DNA of 64,000 nucleotides from CALBPI01 sp038521865 (GCA_038521865.1 JBCBKO010000002.1:186001-250000), one strand, 5' to 3'; shown: positions 44,187 through 53,013, counted from the stretch's first letter. Notes: a model not told the origin generated them from the sequence alone. Made by a program: numbers and translations.

Positions 44187-44227
44187 ATCTAATATGAAGC
44201 GCTTTCTCGCCTCGGGTCTTATCCCTT

Positions 44228-44326
44228 TTAGCGGCGGCGACGGCGCATACCGAGGCCGATCAGGCCAATGCCCATCAACCTACTCGTAGGCCCATAGGTT
44301 GCCGTACAGACGGTCGAGTTGTTGCT
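44228..44326 (-). pseudogene. 3' remnant of a PEP-CTERM protein gene
   Basis: The minus strand encodes a tail ending LMGIGLIGLGMRRRRR and a TAA stop, the hydrophobic helix plus Arg cluster of PEP-CTERM sorting signals. Only 32 codons are open (to a stop at 44327) and there is no start codon or ribosome-binding site. Just upstream, GPTS stands where PEPTS would be expected. It is followed by an intrinsic terminator. I read this as the end of a deleted gene; an intact PEP-CTERM gene lies 1.5 kb away. Confidence 0.6.
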
Positions 44327-44406
44327 TTAACAGTTTTTTAATCAAAACAACGAAGGGATAGAGTGTTTTGATCGGTCGGTTGTAAAGTATTCCGACGCAG
44401 GCTTGT

Positions 44407-44895
44407 CTAATTATCGCGGGAGACTGCTTCCAACTGCCGGACTCGCTCATCGGCGAGCTCCTGAATCGCCTTCACGTCATCCAGCAATTGCCGTGTCGCT
44501 TCTGGGTCTGGCAAGGGGATCAGGGGCGAGATATGCGGCGATGGCATCACGTTCTCGTCCGCGAGTGAGTCGGCCTCGGGCGCTTCCAGCGCGAACGAAA
44601 CGGGTGGCTCGACCTCAACCGCGTTAATTGAGGTGTCGATCTCCATCCGGTTGAATTCACCCGAATCCGGGGGCGCCTCCCCGTAGTGCCATTGCCCATT
44701 CGGGTCCTGCCATTTGTAGACTTCGACCGTAGAGTCCTTCAGCGGCTCGGGAACCGCCCTACCTGCCAGGGCTTTGAAGTCGGCGGTTTTGGTCGGCAAT
44801 TTCCAAAACGCTTGCCCGTCCGGGCCTTTGAGGAAAAACGGGCCTGCAAGTGCGAGGACCACCACGAATACCATGAGCTTGACGAAGAGTTTCAT
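44407..44895 (-). CDS. Membrane-anchored protein with DUF4124-like domain
   Basis: A 162-residue protein with one N-terminal helix (MKLFVKLMVFVVVLALAGPF) and a DUF4124-like segment, VEVYKWQDPNGQWHYGEAPP, near residue 58, where a W-x-D-x-x-G-x-x-H/Y pattern is typical. The C-terminal part is acidic and ends in a short coiled coil (LLDDVKAIQELADERVRQLE). DUF4124 proteins are small proteobacterial envelope proteins of unknown function. It lies divergent from the queuosine-precursor transporter gene with a 47-base gap. Confidence 0.75.
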   Translation of the reverse strand: MKLFVKLMVFVVVLALAGPFFLKGPDGQAFWKLPTKTADFKALAGRAVPEPLKDSTVEVYKWQDPNGQWHYGEAPPDSGEFNRMEIDTSINAVEVEPPVSFALEAPEADSLADENVMPSPHISPLIPLPDPEATRQLLDDVKAIQELADERVRQLEAVSRDN

Positions 44896-44942
44896 GCCAT
44901 GCAGGTTACAGGTTCTGACGATTCCCGGATGCGATCTGCTTC

Positions 44943-45698
44943 ATGTTCACCGAAGACGACCTGACACGTCGCCGAGAGCGCGTGTTTCTGGTGCTTGCGG
45001 GCACCTTCCTTTGTGCCATGACAATGCTGAACATCCTCGGCATTTCCCATTTTGTTCAAATCGGACCACTTCAGGTCGCTGCCGGGGTACTTCCCTATCC
45101 ACTGACGTTCCTGTGCACGGATCTGATTTCGGAACTTTATGGTAAAAAGCGCGCGAATTTCATGGTGACCGTGGGTCTGGGACTCAACGTATTCATCCTG
45201 CTGGTAATGCTGTTGATCGACGCCATGCCCGAGGCGCAGAACATGCCGCCCTGGCAGGACATTCAACTGGCGGCGCCCGTCGGCCTGCCGAACGGCAGCA
45301 CGCTCGAAGGTTCAACTGGCTTGTTCGATCTGGTATTTGCGACCACGACAGGGGCCGTCTTCGCGTCGATGCTCGCCTACATCGCAGCGCAATACTGCGA
45401 TGTTCAGGTGTTCCACTTTTTGAAGCGCCTGACCAAGGGCAAGCATCTTTGGATCAGAAACAACTTTTCGACCCTGACGAGCCAGCTGGTGGATTCCGTC
45501 GTCGTGATCACCGTGACGTTCGGCGCGGCACTGCTGGCAGGCGAACTGGCGCTCGAGGCATTCATCGGGCTTATGCTCAGCAATTATCTTTTCAAGATGT
45601 TTACGGCGCTTCTGGATACCGGACCGTTCTATCTCCTAACCGCCTGGTTGTCAGATTATCTCGAACTGAAAGATGAGCCAGCGGAACAACCGGTCTGA
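44943..45698 (+). CDS. YhhQ-type queuosine precursor transporter (VUT family)
   Basis: A 251-residue inner-membrane protein of the vitamin uptake-like family, with about six or seven helices. The signature segments VLPYPLTFLCTDLISELYGK and RNNFSTLTSQLVDSVVV are diagnostic of YhhQ, which imports the 7-deazapurines preQ0 and preQ1 for tRNA queuosine. It begins MFTEDDLTRRRERVFLVLAG. It is a purine-analogue importer but stands outside the purine operons, next to unrelated genes, so the proximity may be chance. Confidence 0.9.
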   Translation: MFTEDDLTRRRERVFLVLAGTFLCAMTMLNILGISHFVQIGPLQVAAGVLPYPLTFLCTDLISELYGKKRANFMVTVGLGLNVFILLVMLLIDAMPEAQNMPPWQDIQLAAPVGLPNGSTLEGSTGLFDLVFATTTGAVFASMLAYIAAQYCDVQVFHFLKRLTKGKHLWIRNNFSTLTSQLVDSVVVITVTFGAALLAGELALEAFIGLMLSNYLFKMFTALLDTGPFYLLTAWLSDYLELKDEPAEQPV

Positions 45699-45841
45699 CA
45701 GATGTCGAGAGACTTTACAGTTTCCATAATCAAGAAATCGCGGTGAATCTTCAACACACTGTTTCATATACGATTTTTGATTCTGGTACGACACTTGCTA
45801 AGTATTCCGTAAGATTCGTTTAACTCAGGGACACGGAAATC

Positions 45842-46384
45842 ATGAAAACGATAAAAATCGCGGTTGTTATGGTCGCCCTCTTGGCGGCGAACTCGGCGTT
45901 CGCAACATCTATCACCGTTACTGACGACATCTACGTCAATAACCACATGGGCGAAAACGAAAGCCATACGATCTACCACGACTTGACGGAATTCGGAGTC
46001 CCCGATCTGTACGAAGTCATCAGCGCAGAAGTCACGCTTGCTTTTTCTGACGGTTGGTTCTTCGGCGATTGGGCGCTGGATATGGCGGAAGTCAGCACAG
46101 GTGGAGTCACCACGACCTTCAACGTTGCGGGTTTGGGCTTTTTCTCGCTCACAGCAGCTTTGGTGGACGTGAGCACCGCGGGTATCGACTCGCTCAACAC
46201 AGATGGCGTGCTCGCTGTGACTGTGACCGCACAGGACACCGCTTGGTGGCAGGGATACAACGACTTCTCGTGGTTGTCGTCGCATCTTGAAGCGACCATC
46301 CATCGAGTACCGGAACCCGCCGGCATTGCGCTGCTAGGACTTGGGCTTGCCGCTCTTGGAATTCGACGCCGCCGCAGCGTCTGA
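45842..46384 (+). CDS. PEP-CTERM sorting domain protein
   Basis: A 180-residue secreted protein: signal peptide MKTIKIAVVMVALLAANSAF (cleavage near AFA-TS), a beta-rich body with FNVAGLGFFSLTAALVDVST, and a C-terminal VPEPAGIALLGLGLAALGIRRRRS sorting tail split into the VPEP motif, hydrophobic helix and Arg cluster. PEP-CTERM proteins are processed by an exosortase (not in the window) and are often linked to exopolysaccharide or biofilm. The body resembles short choice-of-anchor-type domains. The gene is monocistronic and ends at a strong terminator. Confidence 0.9.
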   Translation: MKTIKIAVVMVALLAANSAFATSITVTDDIYVNNHMGENESHTIYHDLTEFGVPDLYEVISAEVTLAFSDGWFFGDWALDMAEVSTGGVTTTFNVAGLGFFSLTAALVDVSTAGIDSLNTDGVLAVTVTAQDTAWWQGYNDFSWLSSHLEATIHRVPEPAGIALLGLGLAALGIRRRRSV

Positions 46385-46409
46385 ACCGAACAACACGAAC
46401 ACGATAAGA

Positions 46410-46458
46410 AGCCCCTAAAGGGGCCAGTGCACGGGAGCTTTGGCTCCCGTTTTTTTTG
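46410..46458 (+). terminator. Intrinsic terminator after PEP-CTERM gene
   Basis: Two consecutive hairpins, GCCCC-TAAA-GGGGC and ACGGGAGC-TTTG-GCTCCCGT, the second followed by eight T. This strong structure lies 47 bases after the stop and ends just before the convergent monooxygenase gene. Confidence 0.92.
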
Positions 46459-46460
46459 CC

Positions 46461-47969
46461 TTAGCCGCCCGCTTCTCGCGCGGGCTGCCAGCTCGTCGTC
46501 TCGCCGGCTGCAAGAAATTCAAGAGCACCGTCATCGATGCGACTCCATCGAAACGCGCGAAGGTCTTGAAAATAGTTCTGATTCACGCGCCATGGATGCG
46601 CTTGTGACTGGCGTGGCAGTAAATGATCCGCGCGGCGGATATAGCCCGCGTCCAGATCGATAAAGGGTCGATCGCCACGAGCACTCGGACCGCGGGGCAA
46701 GACCACGGATTTCCCGGCCGACTCCATGTGGTCTCTCAGCCGTACAACCCATTGCGCAATGAGCTCGCACTTCAGCGTCCAGGAGGCGTTGGTGTAGCCC
46801 ATGGTAAGTGCGAGGTTAGGTACGCCGCTCAACATGGCGCCCTTGTAAGTGGTGCGCCGCGCCGCACGCACACGCTGCCCGTCAACATACAAGTCCGCAC
46901 CACCCGCAACCTTTAGCGATAAGCCCGTTGCCGTAACGAGGATGTCGGCATCCACGCGCATGCCATCTTGCAGCGTCAAACCCGATGCATCAATCGACTG
47001 AATATCACCGGTGGCGACGTCTACCCTGCCCGCACGAATCGCCGCGAAGAAGTCGCCGTCGGGGGCTAGACAGAGTCGCTGATCCCAGGGTTTGTAGGGC
47101 GGCGAAAAATGCTTGTCTACATCGAGCTTTCCACCGACCGCCTCGCGAACTTGGGAAAGTAACTGACGCCGCATAAAGTCGGGGAATCGGCGCGAGAGCT
47201 GATAGGTGAACATCGTGTAGAGAATGTTCTTCCAGCGGGTGAGCCAATGCGCAAGTGTCGGGCCAAGGTGCCGATGACACCACCTCGCCAACGCATCGCG
47301 TGCCGGCATTTCTGCAATATAAGTCGGCGTGCGCTGCACCATCGTTACACGCCGCGCGTCTTCGGCCAAAGACGGAATCAAAGTGACCGCTGTCGCGCCA
47401 CTGCCGATGACCGCGACGTGTTTGTTCCGCCAATCGAGATCGCGAGGCCAATGCTGGGGGTGGACCACGGGTCCCTCGAACTGCTCGAGTCCGGGCCAGT
47501 CGGGTGTATGCCCCTGATCGTAGTCATAGTAGCCAGTGCACATCATGAGAAACCTCGTGTGCAGCTGCTGTTCACCGTCTGCCGTTTGCGCGTGCAGCGT
47601 CCACATCCCGAGATCGCTCGACCAATCCGCACGCGCAAGCTTGTGCCCAAACCGGATTCGCTCAAGCAGCCCCGAATCACGGGCGGTCTGTTCGATGTAG
47701 TGGCGGATACGTTCACCATGGGCAATCGAGTCACGTTCGAGCCAAGGGCGAAACGCATACCCCAGCGTCGGCATGTCCGAATCAGAGCGCACGCCAGGAT
47801 AACGAAATAGGTCCCACGTGCCGCCCACGGAATCACGCGCTTCGATCACCAATACACGATCCTGCGGGCGGTGCTTTTGCAGATGCCAGGCAGCGCAAAC
47901 CCCGGAGAGGCCCGCACCCACGATGATGACATCGTAGTGCTCCGCGGCATTAGAACTAGCGTTAGTCAT
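46461..47969 (-). CDS. Flavin-containing monooxygenase (Baeyer-Villiger/FMO type)
   Basis: A 502-residue FAD/NADPH monooxygenase. It has the FAD-binding VIIVGAGLSGVCAAWHLQKH at the N-terminus, VGGTWDLFRYPGVRSDSDMP (family GGTW and active-site segments), the NADPH-binding HVAVIGSGATAVTLIPSLA, and a second conserved VTATGLSL region. The FxGxxxHxxxWP-type signature is seen in part as FEGPVVHPQHWPRDLDW. ATG 47969 is preferred since MTNASSNAAEHYDVIIVG is the usual start. The upstream histidine kinase gene ends 28 bases before, so they are probably co-transcribed. Likely substrates are ketones or soft nucleophiles; not assignable. Confidence 0.9.
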   Translation of the reverse strand: MTNASSNAAEHYDVIIVGAGLSGVCAAWHLQKHRPQDRVLVIEARDSVGGTWDLFRYPGVRSDSDMPTLGYAFRPWLERDSIAHGERIRHYIEQTARDSGLLERIRFGHKLARADWSSDLGMWTLHAQTADGEQQLHTRFLMMCTGYYDYDQGHTPDWPGLEQFEGPVVHPQHWPRDLDWRNKHVAVIGSGATAVTLIPSLAEDARRVTMVQRTPTYIAEMPARDALARWCHRHLGPTLAHWLTRWKNILYTMFTYQLSRRFPDFMRRQLLSQVREAVGGKLDVDKHFSPPYKPWDQRLCLAPDGDFFAAIRAGRVDVATGDIQSIDASGLTLQDGMRVDADILVTATGLSLKVAGGADLYVDGQRVRAARRTTYKGAMLSGVPNLALTMGYTNASWTLKCELIAQWVVRLRDHMESAGKSVVLPRGPSARGDRPFIDLDAGYIRRADHLLPRQSQAHPWRVNQNYFQDLRAFRWSRIDDGALEFLAAGETTSWQPAREAGG

Positions 47970-47997
47970 CCCGCTATTGTAGCTGAGCGAGGTTTGT

Positions 47998-48837
47998 TCA
48001 GGCAGGCCAGGCCATCCGAACGGTGGTCCCGCGGGCTTGTTCCGGATCAGATTCAAGCGCTACAGAGCCGCCCAGTCGACGCATGGTTTTCTCAACGATC
48101 GCGAGACCGATTCCGCTCGCCTCAACCTTATCCCGAGGCTGCAGCGTTTCAAAAAGGTCAAAGACCCGTTGCTGCAGATGGGTCGGAATTCCAGGACCGT
48201 TGTCGCTGACGGATACCGATATCGAATCATCGGTTCGCGCCAACGAAATCCGAATGTGAACATCTGTCGCGTCGGTATGCCGTTCGGCATTCTCCAACAC
48301 AAGGCCAAGCGCCTTCACGAAACTCTGACGCGGCAAGCGAGCAGTACCCGCATCTCCGGTCAACACAACCTTGCTCGATGCGGACAGATGCTGATCTATG
48401 CTCTGTTGCACCAGCATCCGCACATCCGCCGTTGCTTTTTCCTCGGAGTCATAACCGTTACGGAGATACTCAAGTAGCGCAACCAACAGCTTATCGAGCC
48501 TCGCCACACGACCACTGATCAAATCCAGGTGTCGACGAGACTCATCGGTGAGCGCACTGCCAAGATCCTCGCGGAGAAACTCCGCAAGATTGTCGATCGC
48601 GCGCAGCGGTGCCCTGAGGTCGTGCGAGGCGATGTAGGCAAAGCGCTCGACGTCATCATCGGCATCCCTTAGCGCTTGCCGTAGCTCTGCTTGTCGAGTT
48701 CTCGCTTCAGCGAGTGCATCATCTCGACGCGCAAGCTCCTGCCGCACCTTGGTCAGACGTTGGCGGCCCGACCAGATGCCTAGTGCGAAAGCAATGACCA
48801 CGATAACGCTCGCTGACAGTAAGGTCGCCATGTTCAT
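47998..48837 (-). CDS. Sensor histidine kinase
   Basis: A 279-residue kinase with one N-terminal helix (residues 5-22), a coiled coil (25-65) and no sensor domain. The transmitter is complete: phospho-acceptor FAYIASHDLRAPLRAIDN with His72, N-box LVLENAERHTDATD, G1 SVSDNGPGIPTHLQ, F-box FDLFETLQ, and G2 GIGLAIVEKTMRRLGG. The SHDLRAPLR motif is shared with phytochrome-type kinases that pair with small receiver-only regulators, and just such a regulator is divergent at 49000. Signals probably arrive from partner proteins. Confidence 0.93.
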   Translation of the reverse strand: MNMATLLSASVIVVIAFALGIWSGRQRLTKVRQELARRDDALAEARTRQAELRQALRDADDDVERFAYIASHDLRAPLRAIDNLAEFLREDLGSALTDESRRHLDLISGRVARLDKLLVALLEYLRNGYDSEEKATADVRMLVQQSIDQHLSASSKVVLTGDAGTARLPRQSFVKALGLVLENAERHTDATDVHIRISLARTDDSISVSVSDNGPGIPTHLQQRVFDLFETLQPRDKVEASGIGLAIVEKTMRRLGGSVALESDPEQARGTTVRMAWPA

Positions 48838-48999
48838 CGATCAAAACTCCAGGATTTCATCGACCGAATGATTCCAAAAAATCGAATATACTAAGCGAGC
48901 ATGGTTGATTGATGTGCACGACAGTCCTTTTGTTGTGGCTTCAAACATATACGAGATCATTAGACCACCTCTCAAGGTGGCATGGGGGGCAGGACGCTC

Positions 49000-49422
49000 G
49001 TGGACACGATGCCGGTTAATATTCTGCTGGTCGAAGACGACGAAGTGGATATAGAAAACGTGCGCCGTGCGTTGCGCAAGAGAAAGATCGCGAATCCATT
49101 GTTTGTGGCTCGGGACGGGCTCGAAGCGCTCGAGCTACTCGAAAGGGGACAGGTCACAGCGCCCGTGATGATCCTCCTCGATATCAATATGCCGCGCATG
49201 GACGGACTTGAGTTTCTCAAGCGCATTCGCAAAGACGACCAACACAAAAATCATACCGTGTTCGTCCTCACCACATCCGCTCGGCAATCCGATCTGTATC
49301 AGGCTTATGATTTAAGCGTATCGGGCTACATGATGAAATCCGATGTTGGCGACGCTTTCATCGAAGCACTTGAACTAGTCGATGATTACTGGCGTGTCAT
49401 CGAGGCCCGAGTGGGCACCTGA
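49000..49422 (+). CDS. Response regulator, receiver domain only (Rcp1-like)
   Basis: A single CheY-like receiver of about 140 residues: NILLVEDDEVDIENVRRALR (acidic pair), the phospho-acceptor MILLDINMPRMDGLEFLKRI, VFVLTTSARQSD (Thr/Ser) and YMMKSDVGDAF (Lys). There is no output domain. The family is Rcp1-like, the usual partner of phytochrome-type kinases. Possible starts are GTG 49000 (with AGGA upstream), ATG 49009 and ATG 48982; the last has no well-spaced ribosome-binding site and abuts a CCACCT/AGGTGG hairpin at 48965-48980. A TATACT promoter element lies near 48888. It ends 1 base from the convergent cupin gene. Confidence 0.92.
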   Translation: MDTMPVNILLVEDDEVDIENVRRALRKRKIANPLFVARDGLEALELLERGQVTAPVMILLDINMPRMDGLEFLKRIRKDDQHKNHTVFVLTTSARQSDLYQAYDLSVSGYMMKSDVGDAFIEALELVDDYWRVIEARVGT

Positions 49423-49423
49423 G

Positions 49424-49891
49424 TCAGCCGTCAATCGTCGAGTCAAACCAGAATTCGATTTCTTCCGTGTCGACCATAAAGCGCGCTGAATGGGCAGCAC
49501 CTGCAGGCACGTGATACCAGCTTCCCGCTTCATGTCGGGTCGTATTGCCGTTCATGGTCAGCAGCAACTCGCCCCGCGTAATGACACCGTAATTGTCGGT
49601 GTCGTGCGTGTGAGGCGCGATTTCAGTCCCGGCGGGATAGGTCGCAAATAGCACGCTCGCGTTCTCGGCGGCGAGTTTGTATGCATCAAACGCGCCATCA
49701 AAGAGCGGCAACGACCGAATACGCTCGGGGTAGCTTCCGCGCACGTCCAGCCTGCGCGCCTGACGCCAAGCGATCAAGCTATCGATCTCTTTGGCGCGCA
49801 GCGGGTACTTCTCCCGATTGATTCCCGCTTGCGCCTCCAACAGCTCCTGAAGCGTATACGCACTGAAATCCGGCGATGATTCGAACGTCAT
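49424..49891 (-). CDS. Cupin domain protein
   Basis: A 155-residue single-domain cupin. Its metal-binding motifs are HTHDTDNYGVITRGELLLTM (G-x-H-x-H type first motif, seen from PHTHDTD) and WYHVPAGAAHSARF (second motif). The N-terminal 60 residues are helical (TLQELLEAQAGINREKYPLR). It is the last gene of the minus-strand TetR-linked operon, one base downstream of an alkaline phosphatase gene. Catalytic and ligand-sensing roles are both possible; the family assignment is safe but the function is not. Confidence 0.85.
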   Translation of the reverse strand: MTFESSPDFSAYTLQELLEAQAGINREKYPLRAKEIDSLIAWRQARRLDVRGSYPERIRSLPLFDGAFDAYKLAAENASVLFATYPAGTEIAPHTHDTDNYGVITRGELLLTMNGNTTRHEAGSWYHVPAGAAHSARFMVDTEEIEFWFDSTIDG

Positions 49892-49892
49892 C

Positions 49893-51401
49893 TCAGGGAA
49901 CCCCGGATTCGTTCACGGCCTCAGTTGCCCGATTGACGAGGTCGAGACTGTGGTTGATCGCATGAAAAATCAGGTGCTGCTCCAGAACACCGCGCACCAA
50001 AGCACCACCCGGCCCTTTCGCATAGATCGCGACATCGTCACCCGCCCGCGTTTCACTCTCCAACGGCACCAGGGCCTCTTGATGGAACCCTGGCGCGGTG
50101 GTGTCCACCTCGGATAAATCGACACGCCCCATAGTCACCGGCTCCCGATAACGGACATCCGGGTTCGTCGAACCGGCGCTCGCGCTCGGATACGGTCCGC
50201 GACCGTTGGCATAGCTCAGCGTCGTATATGGCTTTTGATCGAACGCCATCTGAGATACCTCGCGCCCGGGCACCGGGACCTTTCCGAGTATGGGATTGCC
50301 GCGCGGCGGGTAACCCGTCATTGTGATCGTGTGACTATGATCGGCGGTAACAATGATCAGCGTGTCCTCGTCCTGCGTCATCTCATCCGCAATCGACACG
50401 GCATTTGCCAACTCAATCGTCTCGGTCAGCGCGGCGTAAGCATTGCCGGCATGATGCGCATGATCGATCCGTCCGCCTTCAACGATCAGCAAGAAGCCGG
50501 TTTCAGAATGCGACAGTCGCTCAACAGCAAAGCGAGTCATCTCGGAAAGCGATGGCGCTGCCGAGCGGGCTGAAAGTGCTGCCTGATAATCCAGATGAGA
50601 AGACGCAAACAGCCCCAAGACGTGCGAGGACAGCGCTGGAATGGATTCGAGGGCTGCGCGGTCTGTTACGTAGACGCCCCCCGGATACGCTTGCTGCCAC
50701 TCGCGAGTGAGATCCCGACCATCCTTGCGATCTCCACCGGACGCGAACTTGTCGCGACCACCGCCGAGAGCGATTTCGATCCCATCAATGTCCGCACCAG
50801 GTATCCGGGATTCCAGCGCCGACTCGAAGTCGACGAATTGCGCGGCAATATCGATGCAGCCAGCCGCTTTAGCGGTGGCCGGCATATCGGCGTCGCTCTC
50901 CCAATCGCGCTCAGGACTAACGGCAAAAGTTGCCGCAGGCGTTGCGTGAGTGAGACGTGCAGTAGTGACCACACCGGTTTGCATTCCCGCCAATTCGGCC
51001 AGTTGCAATGCACTCAACAACGCATTGTCGCGTGCACTCTCACAATCGCCACGCACAGATGCCTCTCCAACCCCGATGAGTCCAGCATCAGTTTTCACTC
51101 CTGTCATCATCGCGGTCATCGTGCCGGCCGAGTCGGCGATCTGCGCATCGACGTTGTAAGTCTTTGACAACCCGACGTGTGGAAACTGCTCGAACGACAA
51201 CCGGCTCTCTTCGCCGCTGCGGCCCTCGAGCTGGCCGGCACGAATCCGTGAGGCAACGACGGTTGTCGTGCTCATGCCACCGCCAACGAAGAGAATCACA
51301 TTGCGAGCCTTCGCCCTCGGGGAGATGTCGTTGCTGTGCTGGCAGCCGACTAGCATCATTGCCGCCAGCGTTAGAATCAGCCCGCAAGAACCCCTATTCA
51401 T
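49893..51401 (-). CDS. Alkaline phosphatase family lipoprotein lacking a metal-binding Asp
   Basis: A 502-residue PhoA-family phosphatase with a lipobox (LAAMMLVGCQHS). The serine nucleophile is kept in ADSAGTMTAMMTGVKTDAG (Ser91), and the metal-binding histidines in GRIDHAHHAGNAYAAL and IIVTADHSHTITM. But the first metal motif, normally F-x-G-D-G-M, reads LFVGGGMSTTTV: Gly41 replaces the Asp that bridges two metals (codon GGT, one base from GAT). The tandem paralogue upstream retains Asp. It may be inactive or altered. It overlaps that paralogue by 8 bases and the operon continues to the cupin gene. Confidence 0.9.
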   Translation of the reverse strand: MNRGSCGLILTLAAMMLVGCQHSNDISPRAKARNVILFVGGGMSTTTVVASRIRAGQLEGRSGEESRLSFEQFPHVGLSKTYNVDAQIADSAGTMTAMMTGVKTDAGLIGVGEASVRGDCESARDNALLSALQLAELAGMQTGVVTTARLTHATPAATFAVSPERDWESDADMPATAKAAGCIDIAAQFVDFESALESRIPGADIDGIEIALGGGRDKFASGGDRKDGRDLTREWQQAYPGGVYVTDRAALESIPALSSHVLGLFASSHLDYQAALSARSAAPSLSEMTRFAVERLSHSETGFLLIVEGGRIDHAHHAGNAYAALTETIELANAVSIADEMTQDEDTLIIVTADHSHTITMTGYPPRGNPILGKVPVPGREVSQMAFDQKPYTTLSYANGRGPYPSASAGSTNPDVRYREPVTMGRVDLSEVDTTAPGFHQEALVPLESETRAGDDVAIYAKGPGGALVRGVLEQHLIFHAINHSLDLVNRATEAVNESGVP

Positions 51402-52983
51402 CGATTTGCTCCGTCACGTTGCGCGCCGAGTTCAACAGATCGAAGACTGCGCTCTGCTCGATAACACCATTGAGCAATTGCGCACCGGGTCCACGAGCAT
51501 AAACAGCGACATCGTCACCGGAGTGCGTTTCGCTGGGTAATGGCACCAAAGACTGCTGGAAGAAACCAGGCGCGGTGGTGTCGATTTGCGAAAGATCAAC
51601 CCGTGCATCGCGAGGTTTACCCAATTGACGCGGTGCTTGATCCGGGCTCTCGAGCCCAGGGAAAAACCGCATCCCGGGACCATTCGCATAGCTTAGTGTG
51701 GTGTACGGCAGACTGTCGACCGCGAGATTGGGTTCACCACCTCGAGATGCAAGACCGAGAATCGGATTGCCGCGCTTGGCGTAGCCCCCCATGGTCAAGA
51801 CATGTCCGTGATCAGCGGTGACGATAATCAGCGTATCTTCAACATTGGTCATCTCACTGGCGACAGCGACCGCAGCATCCAACGCCAGAGTATCGTGCAA
51901 TGCGTGATACGCGCTTCCTGCATGATGTGCGTGATCGATCCGCCCACCCTCCACCATGAGAAAGAAGCCTTCCGGCTTTTGCCGAAGCAACTCAATGGCG
52001 GTTCGCGTCATTTCAGCAAGGGACGGTTCACCCGCCACATCGTTGAGTCGATCCGCTGAATAGCGCATATGCGACTCGGCGAACAAACCCAATACAGGCC
52101 CCGATTTGCTGGTATCGATCGCATCGAAACCGTCACGATCCATCACATAGCGACCTTCCGGATTCTGCTCGAGCCATTCATTGATCAAATGACGGCCGTC
52201 GGTACGATCACCTTCGACGTCGCTGGACGCATCCGGACTATTGAAACGTGAGTCGGCAGGGAGAAAATGCCGTCGGCCACCGCCGAACGCGACTTCGATA
52301 CCGTCCACAGCAATCCCGAAATGAGTGCTCAGGCGATCTGCCAAGCCCACAAACTGTGCAGCGATGTCTTCGCACCCATCGGCAACAACGGCAGGTGGCA
52401 TATCGCTAACATCCTCCCAGCCTCGATTTACCGCTTTCGAGTACGTCGCCGCAGGCGTTGCATGGGTCAAACGCGCCGTGCTGATCACACCGGTCGCCAT
52501 TCCGTTTAGCTCAGCAAGCTCAAGATAGCTCGGCAGAGTGTGCTCTTGCTGACTCGTACAACTCTCACGAACCGCATCGGGCCCCACGCCCAGCATTCCG
52601 ATTTTTGTCTTGGCGCCTGTCATCATTGCTGACATCGTGCCGGCGGAGTCCGGGACCTGCGCATCAGTGTTGTAGGTCTTAACAAGACCGGTGTGCGGAA
52701 AGCGCTCGAAACTGAGGACATGCTCCTCTCCAGGGCCACCCGCCTGCTGGCCGGCGAGAATCCGAGCCGCCGTGGTCGTTGTGACGCTCATGCCATCACC
52801 CACGAACAAAATGATATTGCGCGCCTTGCCTTTAGGGTCTTCGCGCCGAGCCGCTTGTTTCACAGCCTGCGCGCCATCAATGAACCATGTGCTCGTGCGT
52901 TGCGCATCGGGCAACAGCTCTTGCGCCGAAGCAGGCTGCATCGCGATTACGAGCAGGCAAAGAAAAGAGGTTGTTTTGAGCAT
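51394..52983 (-). CDS. Alkaline phosphatase (PhoA family), secreted
   Basis: A 529-residue phosphomonoesterase with a signal peptide (MLKTTSFLCLLVIAMQPASA, cleavage before QELL). The catalytic set is complete: ILFVGDGMSVTTTTAARI with Asp63, PDSAGTMSAMMTGAKTKIG with the Ser nucleophile, GRIDHAHHAGSAYHALHD and IIVTADHGHVLTMG with metal-binding His and Asp. I chose ATG 52983; an upstream in-frame ATG at 53013 is possible but lies at the symporter stop. It would release phosphate from extracytoplasmic organophosphates. Thirty bases separate it from the symporter gene. Confidence 0.92.
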   Translation of the reverse strand: MLKTTSFLCLLVIAMQPASAQELLPDAQRTSTWFIDGAQAVKQAARREDPKGKARNIILFVGDGMSVTTTTAARILAGQQAGGPGEEHVLSFERFPHTGLVKTYNTDAQVPDSAGTMSAMMTGAKTKIGMLGVGPDAVRESCTSQQEHTLPSYLELAELNGMATGVISTARLTHATPAATYSKAVNRGWEDVSDMPPAVVADGCEDIAAQFVGLADRLSTHFGIAVDGIEVAFGGGRRHFLPADSRFNSPDASSDVEGDRTDGRHLINEWLEQNPEGRYVMDRDGFDAIDTSKSGPVLGLFAESHMRYSADRLNDVAGEPSLAEMTRTAIELLRQKPEGFFLMVEGGRIDHAHHAGSAYHALHDTLALDAAVAVASEMTNVEDTLIIVTADHGHVLTMGGYAKRGNPILGLASRGGEPNLAVDSLPYTTLSYANGPGMRFFPGLESPDQAPRQLGKPRDARVDLSQIDTTAPGFFQQSLVPLPSETHSGDDVAVYARGPGAQLLNGVIEQSAVFDLLNSARNVTEQIDE

Positions 52984-53013
52984 GGCGGAGAGTTTATCGC
53001 AACTCTCGCGCAA

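Larger units (their letters stand above)
44058..44406. other. 349-base gap with a terminator and a PEP-CTERM remnant
   Basis: The gap holds the leader of the repeat gene, a minus-strand intrinsic terminator (44150-44188), the stranded 3' end of a PEP-CTERM gene (44228-44326) and an AT-rich stretch (44330-44400) with no recognisable gene. Confidence 0.6.

Noticed and set aside
44285..44405. Short minus-strand frame ending near LKQQLDRLYGNLWAYE
   Set aside because: It looks protein-like in composition but has no start codon or ribosome-binding site and overlaps the PEP-CTERM remnant frame, so I treat it as chance or decayed sequence.
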